DNA of 64,000 nt from Siphonodentalium dalli. Taxonomy: Eukaryota > Mollusca > Scaphopoda > Gadilida > Siphonodentaliidae. The stretch is taken from NCBI GenBank assembly GCA_032622095.1, contig CP136066.1, forward strand, positions 62,030,609 to 62,094,608, given 5' to 3'. Below the pieces are notes generated by a model. The model was not told where the DNA came from. It saw only the letters and a program-made list of their open reading frames with translations, and ran no database searches. Made by a program: the position numbers and the translations under genes. Every line of letters begins with the position of its first letter. Position 1 is the first letter of the stretch. Of the stretch, positions 25,001-39,200 are shown in pieces.

Positions 25001-28000
25001 TGTATTATGTTTTTGGTCTTCCATCCGTCTGTCCGTCCATCCATCCATTCATATTTAATTTCAGGATGATAACTAATAATGAATTTTGGTATATAGGTTC
25101 ACCACCATAAAATAAGAATCAAGTTCATTCACGAATCATTTGTTGGGTGTGGCCACCCATTTTACCAAATTTATGGCTTTAGTGAAATTTTGTTCTCAAT
25201 TTTTTTTTCCAGATGATAACTTTAGTTATTGTTAACTGAATGGAATGTAATTTTGTCTACAACCTTAAAATACAGGTCAAGGTCGATATTGGGTTCAGTC
25301 TGTCCAATTTTACCCAAATTGCTCAGAATTGCGGATCTTTTTCGACTTTGAAATTAGGGTTTTCTTGGTTTCCGGTTTAAAATCATTTGATAAATTGTTG
25401 CAGGACACAACAGAGGACCATCAGTGGGTGATATGTGATGGTCCAGTAGACGCTCTTTGGATTGAGAACATGAATACTGTACTTGATGACAATAAGATGT
25501 TGTGTCTGGCGAACAGTGAACGTATCAAATTCACACCGTTTGTCCACATGTTGTTTGAGGTTCAGGATTTAGCTGTGGCCTCTCCAGCCACTGTGAGCAG
25601 GTAAGTTTGATTAGGCATAAAAAAGATAGTGATGTATCTCCGAAAAAAGATATCTTGGTACATTTTTCTGTCGCGCACTTGCCAAACAGATGTAGCTAAC
25701 AAACGACAATGTGAGCCACTTGCATAAACAGGCCTACAAATAGCGTGTCTGTCATTTGCAGAATGAGGTCCCCAGAGGGTGAATTTAGTGGCGCTAGCAT
25801 AGCGGGCTAGCATCACCAAATTCACCCTCTGGGAACCTCATTCTGCTAATGACAGACACACTATTTCAAGGCTTGGACCTTCCTCTTTCTTCCTTGATGC
25901 GTTTGGCCGAGTGTGCAGGGCGGGAAGTTGGTTCCAACTCAAGCCTGAGTTTAGTGTGCCTGTCATTTGCAGAATGAGGTCCCCCAGAGGGTGAATTTAG
26001 TGATACTAGCGTACATAGTGGGTTAGCATCACTCAATTCACCCTCTGGGGATCTCATTCTGCTTAGGCCTCATCTCTAGAAAGTTTCTTTATGATCAAAT
26101 TTCTATAGAAACTTCTTCACATAGATTCTATTTCATTTTTAGTTTAGTTTCTCTATATCCCCAAATTGGCAGAAGACACATTGCATAATAGAGGTTCCCA
26201 ATGGGTGTACATCACAATATTCACCATTTGGGAATTTCAATCTGAGTCTATGTCTCCCATACCAGATGAGGCCATGGATGCAGAATGAGGTCCCAAGAGG
26301 GTGAGTTTGGTGATGCTAGCCTGATATGTGGGATAGCGTCACTAAATTCACCCTCCTGCTGGGGGCCTCATTCTGTAAATGACAGACATACTAAGGCTGA
26401 TGGGGTCATTGTCACAAGGCTCCGATCACATTCGTAGCCAGCTTTTTAAATCTATCACAAATGTAGCCAGCTTTTCTACGGCGATCACATTTGTAGCCAG
26501 CTTTTTATATTCACGCAGCCTCAATGAACAAGATTAGGTTAGTCTTATTTTTCTGAGTTGATGAATGAAAAACAACATAAATTTTAATTTGATATTAGTT
26601 CATCTAATAACCTGAGGATTCCGATCAATGTCGTTAGGTGCTCGAATTATATTCCAATATAAGTTGATAAATGAAGTCAGTTTTGGAGCATGACATCGAT
26701 ATTTTAGTCACGAACGCGATGACGTCATATAAAGCATGAAATTAGAAAAGCTGGCTACGAATGTGATCGCCGGCGAAAAGCTGGCTACATTTGTGATCAA
26801 TTTAAAAAGCTGGCTACGAATGTGACCGGAGCCTTGTGACAATGACCCCATCGACCATACTAAACTCAGGCTTGATATGCTGCAAAAATTGTTGTTACAA
26901 CGAAATCGCTCTGACATAAACTCGTATTTTTTGTCAAAATAAGACGTTTTTGTATATATAAAAAGCTCACATCTCCCTATTTTTCATTCATATATCGGTA
27001 AGGCGACAATTCTGTTTGTATCATAAATGTATGCCATATTTTTCAGATGTGGTATGGTGTACATTGATCCCAATGAACTTAAATGGATGCCATACGTGAA
27101 GACATGGATGGCGTCACATGAATCTCGTCTCAAGGAAGAAACATGGGAGTATGTGACAGAGCTGTTCAATAAATATGTGGATGATGGATTGAAGTATGTC
27201 AACAAAAAGCTAACACAAGCCATGAATCAGGTATGTGTAAAGAATTGTTCTACAGTTTATATTTATTAAAGGTACTCAATCCGAATTAACACTTGCAAAT
27301 TACTATTTCCTTGGCTTCGGGGGTAAAAAAATATTTGATTCGATTTGAGGAACCAACCCATCAAAGCTCAGAGTGATCAGATATCGATGTTTGAAATCTA
27401 TTATTTTAATTTTAAGTGGCCCAGTGGACAGTCAACAAGAAGAATTTCTTTGACCAAATTGCGGATGAAAATGGATAACTCGAAAATCAAGTGGCTTTTT
27501 GTGTCAGATATTAGACAAACCGGCAAAATTTTGTTGCACAAAATGTTGATAAATAACAGGTTTTGGGCAATTTTATACTATAGTTGATTGTGGTTAGCAT
27601 TATATTTGTGCAATTTAATCCATTCTGATAACTGAAGCAGCATTTCAAAAAATATTGTTGTTGTTTGAATCTGATGATATGTGACCCGCCATATCAAATC
27701 CAGTCGTAAGTCGGGATTTTTTTACCCTGTGCCAATGCATAGGTCGCCTCGCATATATAAGAGAATGCATTGGCCTAACAATTTTTTATCATTTTTTTTA
27801 AATAAATGTTTCTTACAATTTTTAGGACATAAAATAAAAAACATCCATTACCCTGCAGGGAGCCCCACACATATATAGAAGCATATAGAAGAGTGTCGTC
27901 TGCTTATGTTTGTCTGGGGCTCTGGATGGGTGAAATTATAAAATTGTTAAAGAATACAAGAACAAATTATTAAAATTGTAAAAAATTGTTAGGCCAATGC

Positions 28001-30188
28001 ATTATCTTATATATGCGAGGCGACCTATGGTCGACTCGCATTTATAAGAGAATGTATTGGCACAGGGTAAAAAAAAATCCCGACTTACGACTGGATTTGA
28101 TATGGCGGGTCACATATGGGGACCATCGAATCGTATTGAGTACCTTTAAATGATCCTACCCTTATTCCATTCAATAAACCCATTCTATAAATTGTGATAT
28201 GAAATCTTCGTTGCATAACAGGAAATAGTTCCAGGTGACCTTTGACTTCCGGTTTGTCGTCTGTTTACATTCTGTACACTCCGCATCTCAAAATACTCTG
28301 GCTTGCAATATTGTTCCAACAAACTCTAAAGAATGGAGAGTTTGAAAAGTTATTTCAAATAAATATAAATATACGCCATTAAATACATAAAAGAGTCTTT
28401 ATTTATCTAGGACTATTTCTTTATGTGGATAAACAACACGTAGTTACATGAAACGTCATTGCAGGCCTTATAGAAGCCGATGTTAGTTCCATGTCCCATT
28501 TGTTGATTTAAGTATGTATTATCGAGGTTTGGGATCATGTAATAAATAGAATCTACAACTCATCCCCAGTTTATAGTGGAATTTACAAAACTTGTCCAGT
28601 AAATTAGGTCTTGACATCACCAAAGGCTCGCTACAGACCTAATTTACTGGACACGTTTTGTAAATTCCGCTATTAGCTGGGTACTCGTTGTTGATCCTCT
28701 ATATACTGTATATATTTGTCTGTGGACCAAAACAGATTTAAAAAAAATTTCGTTGCATTCCTCATCCAAATGTTACCGAACTTCATATGGATCTTCTGGG
28801 TGACCACCAGATCGTTGCCATTGATTTTTTCCAAATTTAGTTAAAAAATATGGCCACTAGCGGCCATTTTGGATTTACATTTAAATCCATCGGCACACCC
28901 TGCAGCCAACATTTATTGGAGAAATGTTTAAAAAATTTACAGGTTTGTTCAAGATTATATCTAGATGGGAGTTATCGAATTTGAACGATATTCAATCAAA
29001 AACATTGGCTGCCATCAGCCATCTTGGATTTTACTATTTGCTGAATACTTTGGCTTGCCCTGCTCCCAAAATTTTTCTTCCAGTTGCTCCCAATCTTCAT
29101 ATGGGTTGACCTCTGGTATTACTTAAATATTTAATCTTTTCACATTCTTTATTGCATATTGCCTTTTACGACATCACCAATCAGAGTAATTTCGTTTTAC
29201 GACATCACCAAGTGTTGTAACTCTACTTCACTGTTAAATAAAGTGCAGATATAAATTTTTGTGACGTCACTGATTTGAAAGAGTTGTCAATCTTACACTG
29301 TTACTAAGAGGCCATATAGTTAATAAATAGGATAAATTACTTTGTTGGTTTGATATTATAGGCCTGATATCCAAGCCTTGAAATAGGGTGCCTGTCATTT
29401 GCAGAATGAGGTCCCCAGAGGGTGAATTCAGTGATGCTACCCCCGCATAGCAGGCTTGCATCACCAAATTCACCCTCTGGGGACCTCATTCTGCTTACAC
29501 CTCAGCAGAATGAGGTTCCCAGAGGGTGAATTTGGTGATGCTAGCCCAGGGTTTCCGCCAGGCCGGCTGCGGGTCCGTCACACGGACCCATTCCCCTCGC
29601 AGATGATCTGTTTGATTCATGCATGTACCAAATGTCAGTAGCAATATGTCGTAAAAAAAATTTGGCTGCAACGGGAGTTCGGGGGTTAAACAGAATACTG
29701 GTGAAAAAGCGGGTCAAATAGCGACATTAGATACAGCGTAATACATGTTGCGGTAACATCAAAGAATGCCGGACTGTTGAGTACGGATGTTTTTGTGCAC
29801 GGGATTCCATGGATGAAACTACTCAGACTCGAAGACCCCGTCCTATCGTACAATTACATAATTGGATCAAAGAACACCCAATTGCTGAGTCGGGACATTT
29901 TTATGCACGGGATTTTCGTGGATGAAACTACTCAATGTTGATCATTTATCTTATTGCTGTATTATCATTTGTTTTGAGTTCGATGTCAGTGAAGTTCCTG
30001 AAAAAAACATGTGATTCTCTACGTGTGTTGATTATTATGCGTATATTGCCATGCATACTCAACAAAATCCCAAAGTGATTTATTTCACAATAATACGGAA
30101 CCTGTCCTGTCTTTATAGCGCGAATTCATAGTGACAACACCATTCATTTGAGCCATATTACACGCATGGAGTATAAACACAAACACAT

Positions 30189-30223
<35 letters not shown>

Positions 30224-33200
30224 ATGGAGTTAAAGTCAAAGTACAGTCAATAATAGTTTCGTTGTCCCGCCTGGGTCCCCAAGCACAATCAACGACGCAC
30301 ATGTTCACATTTCCAGTCGAAACTCAATTATATTTTATAAAACGTTGGCTAAAACTCTGTTCTATAGCTGCGGTCGATCGTCAGTTGTTGGCCTATACAG
30401 ACTATTGAACAAGCTATGCGTTCCGAGTGAAAGACTTCGCTACCATTCGTATTTCGCCGCGATAAAAATATACTCCAGACAAACCCTGCAGTATGACGTC
30501 ACAGCACACAAAGAGTTTTACGTTTGACAGAATACATGTACATAATCCTGTCAGTTTAATTTCCACGGACGCTACTTGAAATTCTAAAAAATAATTTATT
30601 CAATTCTCCTTAATTGGTATTATTGGTCAATGCGTAGATGCTTTTTAGTGTTTATATTCATGATATCTTATTGTACGTTATAAATGTGTAAACACTGTAA
30701 CTCGTAGCTCGTTATTTATAGAGTATTCAATCAGACGGCAGTCTTATACGTACGTAATTACATGATTATTTATTTGTATACCATCAACAGAATTAATGCA
30801 CCCACAGAAATGATCGACTTGCATAATATATGTAGCTTTGGATTGCTTTGTGGGACACTCAGGTGCAAGGAAATGGCTACTTTTAAGTGCGTTATGTGTT
30901 TCTCCAATACGGACTCATTTATTTCCCCCTGGTGGAAACCCTGTGCTAGCCTGCTATGCGGGGTAGCATCACTAAATTCACCCTCTGTGAACCTCATTCT
31001 GCAAATGACAGACACCCTATTTCAAGGCTTGCTGATATCAGCCCTCGGTAACCTCATATCATACATGAGGTTACCTCGGGCTGATATCGGGCCAATATTA
31101 TCAAATCAACCAAGCAATATCCTTTAAATATTTTTGACACTCATTCTTTACTTGTGTTTTTACAGGTTGATATTGCTAAAGTGGTAACACTGTGTAAGCT
31201 GCTTGAATCTCTGCTGTTCCGACGGGGCGGACCCGATCTCAGAATGGATCCCAACAAGCTACACCCACTTATTTGTACATCATTCGTCTTCTGTTATCTA
31301 TGGTCTGTGGGCGGAAATATCATTGACACAAACTGGGATGCATTTGATTCATTCGTCAGGAGTCAGTTTGACGAAAATGGTGATGCTAAGGTATAGTATA
31401 TGTAGTACACTTATTTTTACAGTCAATTGTATGGTCATCAAGTTACAACCTGTGCTTCTAGCTGTACATAAAACAGATCAAATAACATTTTCCCCTCTGC
31501 TTTCATCCGGACTTCAGATACCAATTTTCAAATAGATGGTTTTGAAAACCTCCGTGGATCTAACATCGAAATCCGTTGAAAGGCACGATTTGACCTTGAA
31601 TTGACCATTTTGAAGGTCAAGGTCAGGTCGGGGTCACGATTTGACCCGGACAAAACACTCCCCAGACAAAAGTATCCCTAGGTATCAAATTTCGTCGAAA
31701 TCCGTCCGGCAGTTTTCCTGGCCATTGCTAACAAACAAACAGAAGACAGACAGAAGTCCCAAAATATATATTAGATATAATTGTTTTTTGTCGCAGACTC
31801 TGATGTGATGCTGTAAAATCCTTTTAATTTGTGGGGGTCTATTATTCGTTGATTTCGTGGTTTGTCCCAACCACAAAATCAACATCCAACGAAATAATTA
31901 ACTCACAGTTGGTGAAGTAAATCTCAATATATGAGATGGAAATGAAGATCGGGCATAAAGTCTGTTTTTGGCATGTCGTATCATGGGTTGTCAAAAAGCA
32001 AGAAAGACAAGATGAAACGTAAAATAATTCAGTGGCCTGTCCATAATGGTTTATATATAATGTTCATTGTCTTATCCCTATAATAGTTTGTACAAACAAT
32101 GCCCAATGCATTGGACGAAATGAAAGTCATTCACAGTATGTGACCATTAAAAATTGTTAAATTTGACAACAAAGAACATGTTTAACCGTTTCATGGAGCT
32201 TCCTGAAATTTTAGGAAAACCTTGTGCCCATGCATTCTCTTATAGATGCGAGTCTCCCATAAGGAGCCTCACATATATAAGAGAATACATTGGCCTAACA
32301 ATCTTGACCTTGTAAGCCAGTGCATTCTGTTATATATGCGAGGCTCCCTATGGGAGACTCGCATATGTAAGAGAATGCACTGGCACAGGATCTTTAATGC
32401 TGCACCAACTCAGCTCCCACCATGAAAGGGTTAATTATGGTGTATTCTATGAATCCATTTGAAGGGTTCAATAAATTGTATTTTAAAGCCAATTACATGA
32501 GTCTAGATACACGCTATAAATAGTTTTTTTTTATCCTTAATATTGCTTTGTGGGTTAATTTTGATAACTTATTTGGATGTAAAAGGCTTGAGTTTTAGCT
32601 GAATATAAAAAATATGACCCACTCTGTATTTAGCTACCTACTGGCGGCGATCTGTGGAGCTGTTACATGGACTTCGAAACGAGACGAATGGACTCATGGG
32701 AGAAGCTCGTCCCATCATTCAACTATGACAAGGAGGTGCCGTTCTTCGAGATGTTGGTGCCGACTGTGGACACTGTAAGGTTCGGATACATTCTCGAGAA
32801 GCTGCTGGCTGTCCGACACTCTGTACTCTATACTGGAAACACAGGAGTCGGAAAAGTAAGTTGTATTTCAATCGAATTAGCATACATTAACCCTTCCATG
32901 ACTGGAGCTTCCTGAAAGTTTGCGATGTGCCAATGCATTCTCTTATATATGCGAGTGTCTCATAGGGAGCCTCGAATATATAAGAGAGTGCATTGGCCTA
33001 TCAATATTTATCTTGACCATGTAAGCCAATGCATTCACTTTATATATATGCGCGTCTCCTTATATCCGCTTCAAAATCTTTCAGAATAAGGCAATAATTA
33101 TCAATCTGTAGCTCTGAAAAAGCATTCTTTTCATGCAAAATGGTTCTCTAGTGATCAGCGCTGACAGCTGCGATAATGATGATGACCGCATTGTATGATG

Positions 33201-36200
33201 GCGATGATGACGATAATGACGATGACGTCGATTATGATGATGATTATGATGATAATGATGACGTTGTTGGTGATGATGATAAAGATGACATCAATGATGA
33301 TGATGATGGTGTTGATGGTGGTGTTGATGATGTTGATGATGCTGATGAATAATGATGATGATGATGTCGACGATGAGGATGTTGATGATGGTGATGATGA
33401 TGTAAGTGGCCCCATTGTATATATGTACATATCCATGTTCTGCATTAATTTGCAGCGTTGACAATAAAAGCATAGTGCTCACAGCAAACCCTGATATTAT
33501 AGACACATTTATCGTTTACTTCAGTCTGTGATTGCCCGAGGTCTGTTGAACGGGATCGCCGAGAAGCAGAACTACGTGCCTGTCTTCATAAACTTCTCGG
33601 CTCAGACGAGCAGTCAGAGATTTCAAGAGATGATTGAGTCGAAACTCGAGAAGAAGAGGAAGACCGTGCTCGGTAAGTGAATTTCTGCCTCCTTCCTCGA
33701 ATTCCTTCCTCGATGTGTCTGTCATTTGCAGAATGAGGTCCCCAGAGGGTGAATTTAGTGATGCTATCCCACACAGCAGGGCTATCATCACCAAATTCCC
33801 CCTCTGGGGACCTCATTCTGCTTAGGCCTCATATTTTGGTAAGTGTCTATAGTCTCAAATTAACATTGTTCTTATTTACTTTTTCCTTCTGGGAAGTTTC
33901 TATATCCCTTAATTTGCAGAAGATAAAGTGCATAATCGAGGTGACTAATTGGTGAACATCATCAACTTCAACTGAGCGAACTTCGATCTGATCCTAGGTC
34001 TCCCATAGCAGTTGAGACCTAAACAGAATGAGGTTCCCAGAGGGTGAATGTGGTTATGCTAGCCCACTGTGTAGCATCACTAAATTCACCCTCTGGGGAC
34101 CTCATTCTGCAAATGACAGGCACACTATTTGCAGGCTTGAATTTCTGCCTCCTTCCTCAAATTCCTTCCTCGATTACTTTAGGCCAAACCTGAAAAGATG
34201 CAAGCCTTGAAATAGTGTGTCTGTCATTTGCAGAATGAGGTCCCCAGAGGGTGAATTTAGTGATGCTACCCCGCATAGCGGGCTAGCATCACCAAATTCA
34301 CCCTCTGGGGACCTCATTCTGCTTACACCTCAGCAGAATGAGGTTCCCAGAGGGTGAATTTGGTGATGCTAGCCCGCTATGCGGGGGTAGCATCACTAAA
34401 TTCACCCTCTGGGGACCTCATTCTGCAAATGACAGACACACTATTTCAAGGCTTGAAAAGATGGTACTGGACATTTGCAGAATGAGGTCCCCAGCAGGGT
34501 AGCATCACATAATTGAACCTGTAAATATTTACATCTCATTTTGTGATGCAACTATCGGCGATAAACTAACACAAATGATTTCGCCATCGAGAGTCATTGC
34601 ATTTAATTAATATTTAAGAGTGATGGTGTGTGTTGTAAATTTGGATTAGTATTCGTAAAAACAATAACCCCTTTAGCAAGATTATTCTCAATTTCTATTT
34701 GATCACCCTACTGGAATGTTTCACATCACTTTAATTATACCCTCCGCAACGAAGTTGGGGGGGGGGTAAATGGAATCAGCTTGTCCGTCCATTGTCTGTC
34801 GATCATCCTTCCGTAGTCTGTGGACACAAATTTGTCCGGAGTTTTGCTCAGTCGTTTTTTGATAATTTTCTGTGAAACTTGGCACAGACATCAACCAACA
34901 TGGGAACCTGTGCACCTGCGATTATGATGTCTGTCGTACTTGTTTTGGTCGAGTTATCCTCCTTTTTCAACATGTATAATTTTGTCTGAGCTTTTATTCC
35001 TACATTTTTAGGTCAATTTTTTTTAACTTGGCACAGATATTTAGTGCCATGGAAACCTGTGCACCTGCGATTATGACATCTGTCCGACTTTTTTTGGTGG
35101 AGTTATCCCGCTTTTTTGACTTAGAAATTTTTTGCAACATGCATAATTTTGTCCGAGCTATTATTCCTACATTTTTAGGTCAATATTTTTTAAACTTGGC
35201 CCAGATATATAGTACCATGGGAACCTGTGCACCAGCGATTATGACGTCTGTCCGACTTTTTTTGTGTGGAGTTATTCCCCTTTCTCAACTTTTTCGCAAC
35301 ATGCATAATTTTGTCCTTTTATTCCTACATTTTTTTGTCAATAGGTTTAGGATTAGGGTTAGGGGTTAGGGTTGTACACCTGCAATGGGAATCTGTTATT
35401 TTGTTATATCAACTAAATGTTTACTAACGTGAACATATTAGTGTTTTAAAAACATGTAGGGGGTATCCTTAGTCCCATTGGGACAGTCACACCTCTAGTT
35501 TGGGCACACCGCAGCATTCCACAGAATCACTGTGAAAATTTTGAAATTTGATATCAAAAGATTTTTTTTTTTAATTTTTGCGGGCTCCACTCCTGCCTCA
35601 ACAAACCTTTTTGTTTATACTTATACATCCCAACTTTACAGGAGCACCTCAGGGAAAGAGAATTATCATCTTTGTTGATGACTTGAACATGCCAAAACTC
35701 GATACATATGGCTCACAGCCGCCGATAGAGTTACTCAGACAGTATCAGGACTTCGGTGGCCTCTACGACAGAGAGAAGCTCTTCTGGAAAGATATCCAGG
35801 TAAATTTCCTTTAAAATTATGAGATATACGTACAAGGTATGTTCAATCCTGATTATAGTGTGCCTGTCATTTGCAAAATGAGGTCCCCAGAGGAGGAATT
35901 TAGTGACACTATCCCGCATAACAGGCTAACTTCACCAAATTCACCCTCTTGGGACCTCATTCTGCATGGCCTCATCTGGTATGGGAGACATAGACTCAGA
36001 TTGAATTTCCCAAATGTTGAATATTGTGATGTACACCCATTGGGAACCTCGTTTATGCAATTTGTTTTCTGCCAATTTGGGGATATTGAGAAACTAAACT
36101 AAAAAAGAAATAGAATAGATCTATGTGAAGAAGTTTTTATAGAAATATGATAATAAAGAAACTTACCAGAGAAGAAGATGAGGCCTAAGCCTAATGAGGT

Positions 36201-39200
36201 CCCCCTCTGGGGACCTCATTCTGTAAATGACAGGCACACTATAATCAGGCCTGGGTACGTTTTACGTTTAATTTTGAAAAACTTTACGAAATGTCAGCAT
36301 TACATACCTTTCATAAAATGATCAATTAATTTCTAGATTTTTGGGAAAAAATTGAAATAACAAACCTCAATTCCTCATCCAGTTTTTTTTATTTTGAATT
36401 GCCTGAGAACCAAGGCATTTATTTTGAATGGCCTAGTCAACATGTTTATCACTTTTATTTCAGCGTAGCATTCTAATTCCAAGTTGGATGTCGCACCAAT
36501 GCTTTTAACATAAATTTGTTTTTGTTACCTCATTCAACTAAACATTTTCTCATCCAGGACATGACACTGGCTGCTGCGTGTGCACCCCCTGGTGGTGGCA
36601 GGAACCCTGTGACGCCACGTCTAATTCGTCACTTCAGCATGCTCACAATTCCAGCACCTTCAGAACACAGTCTCAAACACATGTTCATGGTGAGTGTTAT
36701 TTAATATATATATAACCCTTTCACGACTGGAACTTCCTGAAATTTTGCGAAAAACCCTATGCCAATGCATTCTCATATATATGCGAGTCTCCCATCTATA
36801 GGGAGCCTCGCTTACATAAGTGAATGCACTGGCCTAACAATATTTACCTTGACCTTTAAGCCAGTGCATTCTCTTATATATGCAACGGAGACTCACATAT
36901 ATAAGAGAATGCACTGCCACAGGATCTTTAATGCTGCACCAGTGCAGTTCCTGACATGAAAGGGTTAATGCATGCTATAAACACTTAGGTCGCAGTACAC
37001 AATTTATTGTGTTGTAGAGGATCTGAAAAATAGAAAAATAAGTATCTGGGGGGGGGGGCATGGCTGCCAGAATAGCCTGTGATATAAGTGACATTACTGT
37101 TTGATGGTTTAATTATTACAAAACTGGGAAAGTTCACAAAAAATTTGATTTTTTTTTATGCGTAACATTACTTATTCCTGGCAAAGATACGTTACACACT
37201 GAACTACATGGTATACTTCTTACTATAAACAAAGGAGGGGTCTATGAAACCCTTATAAATTTTTATTCTGCCGCCTTCCCGTATAACATGTCCAGGAAGA
37301 CCTGTGTTCAGGGTTGCCAATAGGTACTGGTACCGGAACCGGCGGTAATCAGGAATTAAATCGGTACCGGTTCTGATGTCGAGTACCAACGGTTCTCGGT
37401 ACTGATTGTTGATTTCTATTAATATACCTCTTAACGAATATAAAGGGTTAATTAAGCAGCAAACACAACTGCGATGGGTTAACGTGATATCGTTAGCACA
37501 TTCAAACATCAAAGGCACAGTATGCCGCACTATGACAACTTGTGACGAAATTGACAGAATGCATGCATTGTGTGGGCATCATTTATGAAATTACAACATG
37601 CGAGTATGGCCGATTAGTGAGTTCTCTAATTAATTACCACACAAATAATATGGTGTACCATGTATCCATACAAGCCTACAATGTTAGTCGGCCCAGTAGT
37701 CAAACATAAATGTCTACATTCGTTCCACTCTGTATTCCGTCTTTTAAAAAATCCTCCCTTTGCGACTTGCCGAAAACCACCGCAGACAACAACTTAATTG
37801 TAAATGTCGTTGCGATTTTTACTTTCGTTGTTTGACTAAACCTCGAACTTAACGAATAATTGATGATGGAACCCCACGAAACCAAAGTTATTTGCAGTAT
37901 AAAAGTCCACTCAATGAGTACCGATAGTCCGATACCGACCCGGTTTGCGGTACTGAACATCAGTACGGAACCAATACCGAAAGTTGTGGTACCATCGGTA
38001 CTTTGGCAACCCTGCCTGTGTTCTCCCGTCTTTCTAGGTGTCTTATTTATGTGATTTATTGTTTCAGGCCATTGTAGCTGGATTTCTGATAGATTTCCCC
38101 CAGGCTGTACGCCAATGCACTGAAGCCATCGTGTCCGCAGCCGTGGAGATCTACTTCCGCATGAAGTCGGACTTGCTACCTACTCCTGCTAAATCTCACT
38201 ATGTATTTAATTTGAGAGATTTGTCAAAATGTATTCAAGGTAAGTTTACATGCTTAGAACATAAATAACCCTTTCTATATACTAGATGGATTCTCCCATT
38301 CAGTTATAAACATTGGAATGGTCTATTTTTCATTTGGCGTGTTCATAAAATATAAGCAGATGACAGATAATAAAAGTGTAGAAAGATTCATATTCTTTGG
38401 TGGCAAATGTTCAGATAATAAGTTCTGCAAACTGCCTATCTGAATATTTCCTAAGGCTGAAAGTGTCAGTTGCCACATGCCTTAATCGTATTTATATTCG
38501 CGCAGTACTATTTTTCGCACACCCATCAATGCGCGAATTTAAAACTGAGCGAAAAATAGTACGACTGTCAAGTTTAATCTAAACCACAGTCCATAGGAAA
38601 TACAAGAGGACTATGTTGCTGAGTTTACATATATTATGAACGGTTGAATAGACAATTATGCATATACATGTATGCATATATTCACATTCGGCCAACCGCT
38701 AACAAGACCATTGCCCACAATGCCAAGCTACAAATCGTGGTAACATACACATTATTGAAATGCTTGTATAAGAAATACTAATATTCCAGGTCGCCATAAA
38801 ATTATGATGTATGTTGTTACCAGTTTATTGTCTACACGATGTAAATTCACTGCGATGGTGTTTAATATACACATATAATATCCTCCAGCAATGACTAAGA
38901 ACCGAAACTGTCATCAGCTGCAAAATATTTTTGTCAGTTTTGAATTCGCACAGCTAGGTGCGCGAACTAAAAAATGCGGAATTCAAAACTGAGCGACAAA
39001 TAGTACTGCGTGAATTTAACCCTTTGAGTGCCAGGGGCCGATCTCATCGGCCCTAAACCTACAAAATAAGTCTGTTAAAGAATATAAGAATAAATTATTA
39101 AAATTGTAAAAAATTGTAAAAAAAATTATAAAAAAAAATGTTAGGCCAATGCATTCTCTTATATATGCGAGGCGACCTATGGTCGACTCGCATATATAAG

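Larger units (their letters stand above)
29372..31031. mobile_element. GAGG-family double-hairpin element split by a hAT-like insertion
   Basis: Left part 29372-29546, right part 30944-31031. Removing the inserted element and one copy of TGCTAGCC restores a normal ~254-bp element. Outer flanks CTGATATC form a perfect 8-bp duplication. Confidence 0.88.

Noticed and set aside
33195-33461. Met/Asp-rich frames on both strands
   Set aside because: Produced by the GAT-rich trinucleotide tract.
37204-37588. Opposed open frames around 37.2-37.6 kb
   Set aside because: They lie across the end of a hAT-like non-autonomous element and match no protein I recognise.
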